A DNA stretch of 64,000 nucleotides from assembly GCA_001972305.1 (NCBI GenBank), contig BDDD01005147.1, positions 44,810-108,809 of the forward strand, given 5' to 3'. A model generated the notes under the pieces. It worked only from the letters and a program-made list of their open reading frames with translations, did no database searches and was not told the DNA's origin. Positions 56,116 through 64,000 of the stretch are shown piece by piece. The DNA comes from Cephalotus follicularis (Eukaryota > Streptophyta > Magnoliopsida > Oxalidales > Cephalotaceae). How positions within the stretch are numbered: the stretch's first letter is position 1; each line of letters begins with the position of its first letter. Made by a program: the position numbers and the translations under genes.

Positions 56116-58558
56116 TGTAACATCCCGCGCCCGCAGAACGGACACGTGACATTAATCTCAATCCAATATACAATACAGTGGTCGGGACTAGCAATATAGA
56201 AATGCGAAAAAACTTAAACTTTACAATGCGCGGAAGATACAACACAATAATCCATCCATCCATACGATGCAATACAATACAAGTTTTATTACAATACCGT
56301 ATCAGTCATTCGATACAATACAATAGAATGCAGTGCTCTATAATACCAATCTTTTACAATACGATAGCAGTCATTTCAAAGCAATACATTCAATCTTTTC
56401 ACTACAATATCTCACCACCAGCTCAGCGGTACCCAAGCAGTCGTGCGACCAAACCGAGTCTTCAGTCCTTCAGTCCTTCTGTCCGCTGCTACTTGCTGCC
56501 CTACCTATGCCGAACACAAAAAGTACAACACAGCCCCACCCCGAAGGATGGGGTTAGCCACACTGGCTAAGCAGAAACCTCATGCAGCGTGTATGCATGT
56601 ACAATGTGCAATATCAGTGGCAATCTATGCAATATCAGTGTATGGTGTACAATATCAATGCATGACATAGAAAATGCATTAATACAATTGGCGATCGGAC
56701 TATCTGTATGACACTGGCCCATAATAGAGCATATGGATAGGATCTATAACAATCAATCAATGGCAGACACTCAGTGGTGGTGTATAACCACCCAATCAAT
56801 CAATCATATCCTATAGAGCATGCGACCGGGTCAATACGATGTCAATATGTAACAATGATCAATCTCACGGAAGGTAGTCCTTCAAAAAGGGTGGGAGATC
56901 TATCTATGGTTCTTAGACTGATCAGGTCTGGAACTCATAGATCTTCCAGCCAATGGCTGGGTCAATACAATCTCGATGAGCTACAACCGAGGGAGGTACT
57001 GTTACCATTAGGGAGCTACGGCCCTCAAGGGAGCATCAATTATCAATCAATACAGTACTGCTCTTCAGCTGTTAATACAATACAATACATGAAACGATCG
57101 ACAGAATAGGTGGACAGAGTCAATCAATTTATCAGTGCAATGTCAAAACAAGGTCAATAAGTGGTGATGTCTAATCAAAGGAATGAGAATGTACATCCAA
57201 TGTTCTGAACTTAGACTCATGACACTTATGACCCAAGCAAATAGTCAATCAATCAGAAGCCGCTAGACGGTGACAATCGAGTCGACGAAATAAGAAAAAA
57301 CATCTATTCGGTCCATGAAATTCACTGGGTCGTTGCCTATGGCTTGACCATCATTCTAACAATTCAATCTTTAAAAACAGTAGAAAACTATGTTTCAAAC
57401 GCTTGAATACCTCAAGTGAGGCTCCGGTCAAGCGACAATATAAAAAGGGCTTGAAAACAAGCTTTAAATAGTTAAAAGTTTCATTCAGCCTGAAAGGCGT
57501 CGATGTCCTTGGCCAAAGATATCGATGCGTATCAAGGCATTCCTTTAAAACGGTAGAAGGACATCGATGTCTTTGAAAGACATCGATGTTTTTTTCTATT
57601 TGTATAGAGATCTGGCCGAAGGACATCGATGTCTTTGAACAAAGACGTCAACGTGATTCAATAAAAGTATCCTGGAAATGCGCATCGATGTTCAGTATCG
57701 ATGTCTTTCCTAGGGAGAAGACATCTCAAGGCAAAGACGTCGATGTCTTTGAAAGACATCGATGTCTTTGCTGTGGAATCAAGGATACAACATTCTAAAG
57801 CGAAAGACATCAACGTCCATGGTCTGGGGTCGATGTCTTTGCTGGGCAGGGTCGATTTTTGTGCAGAAAAAGTGGCAAATCTCAAGTCAAAATCCAAGTT
57901 AAAGCTATTGTTTGAAAATTAAGGGTTAAAATCAATCATTTAAGGTTAGTAAAACTTGTTACAACCTTCAAATTTCAGTTTAAAACCTTCTAGATCGGTT
58001 AGATCAAGGAGATCAATAAAAACCCTAGTTTTTCAATTATACACCATACAATAATTCAATCACTCAATCAATCATGCAATTCAATCAATCATGCAATTAA
58101 GCAATAAGCAATTCAAGTAGAAAAGTCCTACCTTTAACGAAGTTTCGAAAGTTGAGCTAACGATCGATCAATGGCTGGAAACCTTCAAGAATCGGCTGCT
58201 ATGTTGTTCAATCCGCAAGAAGGTGACTTGCAATCTCTACTTGTCGATGGAGCATCAAATCCAGAGCTGCAAGAAGGGGATGGAGGCTGCTCAGCTGGGA
58301 GGAAGAGAGGGAGAAGGATAGAGAGAGAGAGGGAGAAGAATGGAAAATGTGTGGAATGAGAGAAATGGTTAAGGAACTTGACTTATATAGTCAGTCCGGC
58401 TTATTCTCCGAAACTCAACCCAAAATCTCGACTATACATGCATATAATCGATACAATAACAATAGGTATAGGAATATCTCTGTTCAATACGTTCGATACA
58501 GTTCAATACAGTACAATTTACGCATGAACAGTACATAAAGGGAATTCGGGTGGTCACA
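56116..58558 (-). mobile_element. Solo gypsy-type LTR, TSD GGCAT
   Basis: TGTAACATCCCGCGCCCGC...GGGTGGTCACA, 2443 bp, flanked by GGCAT at 56111-56115 and 58559-58563. Removing it rejoins the G1 text (ggaccacaagggcat|gcctactag; compare 47413-47430). A minus-strand TATA-like CTATATAAG lies at about 58380-58390, so the LTR reads on the minus strand. Related to the outer LTR at 1-1312. Confidence 0.85.
57490..57855. repeat. AAAGACATCGATGTCTTT palindrome array
   Basis: At least five exact CATCGATG cores and about eight near ones in 365 bp. One unit (57752-57769) is a perfect 18-bp palindrome, AAAGACATCGATGTCTTT. It lies about 530-900 bp downstream of the LTR's TATA box on the minus strand. Confidence 0.92.
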
Positions 58559-59084
58559 GGCATGCCTACTAGAGTCATCTTGCATATCATTCACAACATT
58601 AACATTTAAACTTCTGCATTACTTATGTTTTTAGATAAATGTTTTATGGTTTTGTTTAAAAGGGCTGAGCCCTATTCAGGTTTTAAGTTTTGATAATATG
58701 GTTTAGGCGGAACCCAACCCATGTTTGTTTTCTTTTTTAAATTGTGGTCTGCTGAGGGCTGAGCCCATTTATAGTTTTTCTGAGGGCTGAGCCCATTACA
58801 AACTGCTGATTTCCTCTTTCGGGAGTGTGGATTTATAAACTGTGTTTTTATTTACATGGGGCATATTCCGATAAACGAATACTACATGCCCGATTTTTGT
58901 AAAAATTTAAGAGTTAAAATTATTTTTAAGTTTTTCAAGAAACTTTTCTGTTTTGAAGAAATTTTCTGTTTAAATTGTATTTCTGAATCTTTGTTCTGCT
59001 AAACCTACGAGGTGAGTCTCTGATGGAAGGTTTGGCCTCATAGTCGGCACAACGGATTCCAGCTGGGCTGTGTCCGGGCGTGTC

Positions 59085-59566
59085 AGTTGAGCAAGTGGAT
59101 AAGTTTTCTACTACTGATCATTTTAGTATTTGTTCATGCAAACTTGATCGTTTTTTTGTAACCAATGAATCAGTGTGAATCTCAACCACACTGAGGGCAC
59201 ACCTTGGATCCTAAACAATGGGATATCGAAGAAGCGGGCTTTTAGCTCCGTTGTGGTCACAAGGGGGCGTGGAAAACAAATCGAGTTTAAGACTCCTTGT
59301 AATGAGGTTCTAAATTTAACCACTTAAGCCACCCCATGTGCAGCGGTTTATTGATCAATTTGTTTGAAATGACAATACGTTAATAAAAAAAAGAAAAAAA
59401 GAAAAAGACAATACGTTAATCAAAATAAATTAATAGCAAATAGGAGTATAACAAAAAATATGAATTTTTTTTGTCAATTATTGCTTAAAGGAATATTTAG
59501 ATGTTAGAAATTATTCAAGTATTGTATGTAATTTATATCATCTTTGATCTCAAAAAATACACATAT
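59085..59566. other. Duplicated non-coding segment, copy 3 (right half)
   Basis: 59091-59500 follows 49374-49760 in order; 59490-59566 resembles 33180-33310. The Tat LTR at 59567 begins where copy 1 also has a Tat LTR, within a few tens of bases. Confidence 0.65.
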
Positions 59567-60111
59567 TGTTGATGCAGAAGTCTTTCCTTCAATAGTACCC
59601 CACGTGTAAGGGCTTGATTTGTTTTGAGAAACGCTGAAATCTGTCTGAGAAAGAGTGTTTGTTGACTGGTAATCCCTGCACAAGTAAAAGAGAAGAGTAG
59701 AAGGTCCAGGAGGTTGTTCTCCCGGGGACACTCCAACACTCAAGTTAGTAGTTGCACAAAGAGTATTGAGGTTCTTTGAGTGCTAAAATGGCTGACCTTT
59801 GTATTGATTGTGAAACTGGTATTTATAGACCTCCCAGTGACTGATGAGCATCTAATCAAGAGTTGGTTGCCCCTAGGGGAAACGTGTCAGTGGTCATGGC
59901 ATTTCCCCTAATCTCCTCCAGATTTTGTGGCTATGGCAGCATGCCCATCTATATATTAGGGGGCTGTGACGGCATGCCAGTCTCTTTTCCCATGTTGATG
60001 TGATGGCAGGCCGTGATGGAAGGCCACGTGCCCAAGCCCTGGAGCGACATCTGTCTTCCTCACCTTGAGACACGTGTCCTTATGCTTAAAAAAAGGATTT
60101 TTCCCATATCA
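59567..60111 (-). mobile_element. Second Tat element: 3' LTR (545 bp)
   Basis: TGTTGATGCAG...CCATATCA, with the PPT GGACCAGGGGGGCATG (minus) at 60127-60112. The same end sequences as the 891-bp Tat LTR but a shorter body with other text; close to the LTR at 48128. Internal sequence continues to at least 63740. The 5' end of the element is not in the window. Confidence 0.82.
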
Positions 60112-60198
60112 CATGCCCCCCTGGTCCTTCTTCTCTGGCCTTGGCAGAGGAGGAGGAGCAGAGTTGAGAGCAGGAGCCTGGGCAGTACTCCGAGGAAG

Positions 60199-60472
60199 GA
60201 TCCCTCCTGGACTGACCAGGGGAAGAGGAGAGGCAGGCCTGCGGATCCCTCTCGGAATGACCAGGGGAAGGGGAGAGGCAGGCTTGAGGACCCCTTCTGG
60301 ACTGACCAGGGGAAGAGGAGAGGCAGGCTTGAGGACCCCTCCTAGACTGACCAGGGGAAGGGGAGAGGCAGGCTTAAGGACCCCATCTGGACTGACCAGG
60401 GGAAGAGGAGAGGCGGGCCTCTGGATCCCTCCTAGAATGACCAGGGGAAGAGGAGAGGCAGGCTCGTGGGGC
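60199..60472. repeat. 45-bp minisatellite, 6 units
   Basis: gaccaggggaag(a/g)ggagaggc... starts at 60214, 60259, 60304, 60349, 60394 and 60439, exactly 45 bp apart. As 45 is divisible by 3, both strands show long open frames of 15-residue repeats; these are not taken as genes. It lies between the PPT and the promoter of the antisense gene; the first Tat element has no such array there. Confidence 0.95.
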
Positions 60473-60754
60473 CTCAAGAGGGACCTTACTCATTGTTAGA
60501 AGAGCTTGGCCCAATCCTTATGTGGGCCCACCCTTATAACCCATGCCAGCTGTTGATAAGATGAGGTGCGATAAATGTCATTTCGCGCCGTCCCCCTCAA
60601 TTAATACCCATCATTGTGCCGTAAATTACGAAATTTAAACGCCTGACGCTTTGATGCCCGTGCATGACCTTTGGTTTTTCGCTCCTGATTTGACAGGAGG
60701 ATCTCCACCATTGAATTTAACTGGGATCTACGGTCCAGATCCGTCCCTAGGGTC

Positions 60755-60762
60755 TTTAAATA
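60755..60762 (+). promoter_or_regulatory. TATA-like box of second antisense gene
   Basis: TTTAAATA in gggtctttaaatacc, 169 bp before the ATG at 60924; it matches the position and context of the TATA box at 34611. Confidence 0.55.
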
Positions 60763-60923
60763 CCCCTTCTCCCTTTGGGGATCCTCTTTACGTTTCACAA
60801 ATCCTAAAAGCACCAGAGTCTTGAATCCTCTGCTCTTCCAACCTTCAACTTCATCTTGTTCTTCGCTTGAGAACACAGGTGAACCCAGTTTTCATCTACC
60901 AGTTACTTGTCAAAGCTTCCCCC

Positions 60924-63604
60924 ATGTCCACTTTGTCTTCCTCTCGCTCAGATAACCCCATGTCCAGAACGAAGTAGACCAAGAGATTTGTCAGGCGCCC
61001 AGAAGTGGTAGCCCGAGCGTCCACAGGGGTCACTGTCGCTGTTCGTCCCCTCAACATGGAGGTAGAAATGGAGGCCTCCGCCACTGGGAACCCCAACGTT
61101 GAAGCCACGGGGGCCAGAGTTCAAGTTTTCCGGGCCAATTTTGACGAGACCACCATGCTCCCACACAAACTGGCGCAACTTCTTAAGTAGTACTCTATTC
61201 CTGGTGGCCTAGATTTGGAGATCCCTACTGACCCCAGGTCAGTCACTGTGAACCAACCCGGGCACTTCGTGGTGTTCCAAGATGCTTTGGAGCATGGGTT
61301 GAGACTTCCGCTGCCGCCGTTCGCCATCACCGTCCTCGGGCACTACCGGATTCATCCTTCAATGCTGCAAGCTCAGTCCTAGGGGTTCATCTTCGGGTTC
61401 ATCATACGCTGCCTTAAGGCGAATGCAGTGCCCACCCTCGGGCTGTTCAAAGAATTCCACACCGTGGCTCCCTCCCCAAAGAAGCGCGGCTTTCACTTTA
61501 AGTCACGAGTGGGTCACCCCAAGCTGCTGGCGGAGAACACCAAGACATTCAAGCACTGGAGGGAAAAATACTTCATGGTCAAGAACCTCCCTGGCTTTAT
61601 CCCTTGTCCTTGGACAGATACACTGGAAACCGGGATTTTGAACCAGATGTCGTTTCTGACCAGGGAAGAGATCGCCGACCTGAGGAGGCTTTCGGCCCTT
61701 GCACCCGAGGACGTGCTCAAGGTGGTGTCCGAGGATTGCTTGCGGCGACATGGGCTGAGCATGTCCATAGGTCGTAGAGCCAGGTTGGAGCTGGAGGCGG
61801 AGGAGGTGCCTTTGGGGATTCGGAGAGAGAGGGACCAAGATGGCCATGGCGGAGCTGCTTCCTCGGAGACCTCACAAGGAGAGAGCCGTACTAAGGTTTC
61901 TCTAGGGCTATCTTTCTCTTTTAAGTTTGTATCTAACTTTTTTGATGTTTCGCTAACTACTTCTTCGATTGCCTGTGCAGAGATGATGCGCCAAGATTCA
62001 GCCATGGACCTGATCAGGGCTGGCCGTGAACAGGCCCGTACTGCTGACCCGGGGGTGCAGAGGGGAGATGCTGAGAAAAGGCAGAGGGCCTTGGAGAAAT
62101 CGCGGAAGGCCACAGAGAGGAGGGCAGCCAAGCAGGCCGATACTAGGGCCAAGCTTGATGAGCTACCCCGGGTACTATCAGAGGAGGCCAGGGCTGCGGA
62201 GGCCAGGGAGGCCAAGGCTGCGAAGGCCCGGGCTGGGGAAGAGGCCAGGGTTATCGAATAGGCCCGAGCTGCTGGAAAGGCCTGGGCTGCCGCAGCCAGG
62301 GAACCCATGACTGGCGCTGAGCTTGGCCATCCCTCGAAGAGGCAGCTGACGGAGAAGGGGAAGGCTCTCGGTAACAAAACCGTCGAGGGGCGCCTCTATG
62401 ACCTCGACCATCCTTACTCCGCTGCGGAGCTCGCGCAAGTGAGGGAAATCTTAGGGGAGCTTGGGCGAGCTAGCGTTTGTTTGAAGACGCCCGGGGTCAT
62501 CACGAAGCTGGGCAGAGTAGGCACGGTCCCTACTAACTCAGACTAATGGAGGAGTGGACGACCGGGTAGCTTTGGACCAACCTCTTCCAGTGCTGCCATC
62601 GAGTAAGTACACTTGTCTTGGCTTTTTTTTTTGGAGCTTTTTCTTGCTCTGAACTGACGTTGTTTTCTTTTTTTCCTCAGGTCATTGTCAATGCCCACCT
62701 TCTAATGGATAGGACTGACCAGGAGACCAGCTTGAACGAGCATCTCGGGGCTGCGAATGCTGAGTTGACCAGGTCTCTAGCCGCGGCCCGTGCTTAGCTG
62801 GACAAAGTGCTGGGTGCCCAGGAGGGCTTGGCGGCCGAGAAGGATGACTCCGTGGAGGAGTCCAAGAGGAAGAGGGGGCTCAAGATTGTTGTCATGAAGC
62901 GGGTAACTAAACTCGAGGGCAAGGTGGAGGCCCTTCATAACCAGTTAGCCTCGTGCCAAGAGCTTGGTGCCAGGGTCAAAGCTGTTGCAGAGAGGGCAGT
63001 CCTGGACTTTAAGGCGTCAGCTGAGTTCCGCGACGCCATGGATCAGGCCGTGGATCTCTACAAGACTTCTGAGGACTTCAACCGCGAGGTTTTGAAGAAG
63101 TCTTCATCCAATTTCCGTCGGGGGTATTATACCTACTGAAACATGCTCGAGTGCTTTCCGGATCTCCCTTTGGACTCCTTCGTCTGCGGCCCTTCGGTGG
63201 CAGAGTACGACTTCATCCCAGAGGGCGTCGAAGAGGCCAAGGATGAAGCCTTCAGAGCCTTCGATGAAGAGCAAAGTCATGCTCAGGATCCCAGTTGGTC
63301 GCCCAACGGCCATGACCTGGTGCCCTATGCTGCACCCCCCGAGGACGGTAGTCCTAGGGCCTTAGACACCGAACTCCTTTCTAGCATCGGTGCTGAGGAG
63401 CCTGCCCCAGCCTGGACGACCGAGGATGACGCCCCTCTTCCTCCTGGTCCCGGCCTCGAGGACTCTCCTCCTCCTCCTCCCCTGATGGAAGAAGATGCTC
63501 CTCCACCTCCCCCAGTCATGGTAGACATCCCTTTCGGGGATGAGGCTTATGATAGATTTTTGTTTGTTTTGCCTTGTAATTTTTCTTTCTTCTCGATAAT
63601 GTAA
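60924..63604 (+). pseudogene. Second Tat antisense gene, decayed by C-to-T changes
   Basis: Homologous to 34829-37303 throughout. Exon 1 60924-61887: PGGLDLEIPTDPRSV, FKEFHTVAPSPKKRGFHF and HWREKYFMVKNLPGFIPCPW match the first copy's domain. Intron 61888-61980. Exon 2 61981-62602 is rich in Ala/Arg/Glu. Intron 62603-62680. Exon 3 62681-63604: coiled coil (62800-63060), FRRGYYTY and LPLDSFVCGPSVAEYDFIPEG, then a Pro-rich tail. In-frame stops: TAG at 60975, 61188, 61380, 62259 and 62795, TGA at 63137. A frame change lies in late exon 2 (about 62520-62546). Each stop is one C-to-T (or G-to-A) step from CAG, TGG or CGA. Confidence 0.85.
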
Positions 63605-63618
63605 TATTTTCAATGATT

Positions 63619-63624
63619 AATAAA
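63619..63624 (+). terminator. Poly(A) signal of second antisense gene
   Basis: AATAAA 15 bp after the stop, in the same setting as 37364. Confidence 0.6.
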
Positions 63625-63738
63625 ATGAAGTATTTTTATACCTCACTTGTGTACGTTTTATTTCCCTGCTTTGAAATACTATAAAGTACTCAGGAAGTAC
63701 CATCCTTTTTAACCCCGGGCTCTGATTGTGTTGCACAC

Positions 63739-64000
63739 TGTTGACGTTTAAGTCTCAATCCTTGTTTTGATGATAACATATTTGTATCTAACTAAGTTGA
63801 TTGATGTGCAAGGAATTACAAGTTGAATATCAAAGTCTAAATGCCATCTGCAGAAAAAGAAGTCGACTCCTTTCCTAAAGCATCGACTCCTTTTGTAACA
63901 GAATTAACTGCAAGGAAAGCATCTACCTCCCAGTATAGAGATCGACGTCCGTACTAAAAGAAGTCGACTACTTCAAGAAGACGTCGACTACATTCAAGAA
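63739..64000 (+). mobile_element. SIRE-like copia LTR, start only (runs off window)
   Basis: TGTTGACGTTTAAGTCTCAA, then ttgttttgatgataacatatttg, the same start as 1483 and (minus) 18447. A palindrome array begins 119 bp in, as in the other two copies. Confidence 0.78.
63858..64000. repeat. AGTCGACT palindrome array
   Basis: gaagtcgactcc, gcatcgactcc, gatcgacgtcc, gaagtcgactac and gacgtcgactac in 143 bp, two of them exact AGTCGACT. In U3 of the SIRE-like LTR; continues beyond the window. Confidence 0.85.

Larger units (their letters stand above)
54165..59084 (+). mobile_element. G1 gypsy LTR, plus strand, interrupted by a solo LTR
   Basis: Starts inside the CT-rich leader (U3 and TATA missing), runs through the GC-rich block (54200-54720), the gccatggaggcgaccgg block (55145) and, after the insertion 56116-58558, to ...CCGGGCGTGTCA at 59084. 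It collates block by block with 1313-5389 (rc) and 46369-47931. No pol. Its left end and about 200 bp of the flank are missing, which suggests a deletion after insertion. Confidence 0.75.

Noticed and set aside
60065-60499. Open frame of 144 residues made of 15-residue repeats, and its antisense partner
   Set aside because: The 45-bp minisatellite has no stop in its unit, so open frames on both strands are expected by chance.
61896-61980. Alternative donor aag|gtttct for intron 1 of the second antisense gene
   Set aside because: It would join in phase 0 and give an immediate stop; the donor at 61888 gives phase 1, as in the first copy.
60975-62797. In-frame TAG codons only, suggesting amber recoding
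   Set aside because: Each TAG is one C-to-T or G-to-A step from CAG or TGG, the other copy has sense codons there, a TGA and a frame change also occur, and recoding is not expected in a plant nuclear genome.

Overview
The window is nuclear DNA of a flowering plant, almost certainly a eudicot. The evidence is a dense, nested set of Ty1/copia (SIRE-like, Tork-like and other) and Ty3/gypsy (Tat-lineage and chromovirus-type) LTR retrotransposons, a tRNA-derived SINE, MITE-like elements with terminal inverted repeats, plant-style TATA boxes and short GT-AG introns. The species cannot be named from the sequence. No intact conventional host gene was found. The only host-type gene candidate is a small two-exon secreted-peptide gene on the minus strand (30263-31350), and it is interrupted by a stop codon.

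Layout. 1-5433: three LTRs nested in one another (outer gypsy-type LTR; 1313-5389 with duplication GCATA; SIRE-like LTR 1483-2745 with duplication AGTTT). 5434-24330: an old minus-strand copia element (C2) split by three insertions: a plus-strand copia element (C1, 5829-16383), a gypsy LTR (17563-20268, itself holding a SIRE-like LTR), and an LTR with duplication GTAGA (21533-23877). C1 in turn holds an internally deleted minus-strand copia element (C3, 6445-10199) and a gypsy LTR (10207-12324). 25060-28907: the 3' part of a decayed chromovirus with its LTR. 28908-32203: unassigned DNA, the peptide gene and a Tork-like LTR. 32408-33132: a MITE-like element.

33315-45216 is a complete-length Tat-lineage gypsy element on the minus strand, with 891-bp LTRs that differ at about 18 positions and a perfect CTTAT duplication. 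Between pol and its 3' LTR it carries a separate three-exon gene on the opposite strand with its own TATA box and poly(A) signal. 45217-59566 is a mosaic of duplicated non-coding segments, gypsy LTR fragments, Tat LTRs, a long-inverted-repeat element, MITE-like DNA and a SINE. 59567-63604 is the end of a second Tat element with a decayed copy of the same antisense gene. At 63739 another SIRE-like LTR begins and runs off the window.

Two themes stand out. First, the antisense gene of the Tat elements is present twice with matching exon phases, matching introns and a similar promoter, so it is a true spliced gene of the element. Second, at least eight LTRs of unrelated families carry dense arrays of short near-palindromes with a TCGA-like centre (CATCGATG, AAGCGTCGACGCTT, CAGTCGACTG, AGTCGACT). 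In the SIRE-like LTRs the array sits at the same U3 position while the repeated word differs from copy to copy. This is the most unusual feature of the window. Coordinates of decayed elements are approximate where no target-site duplication is quoted, and all comparisons were made by eye within the window.
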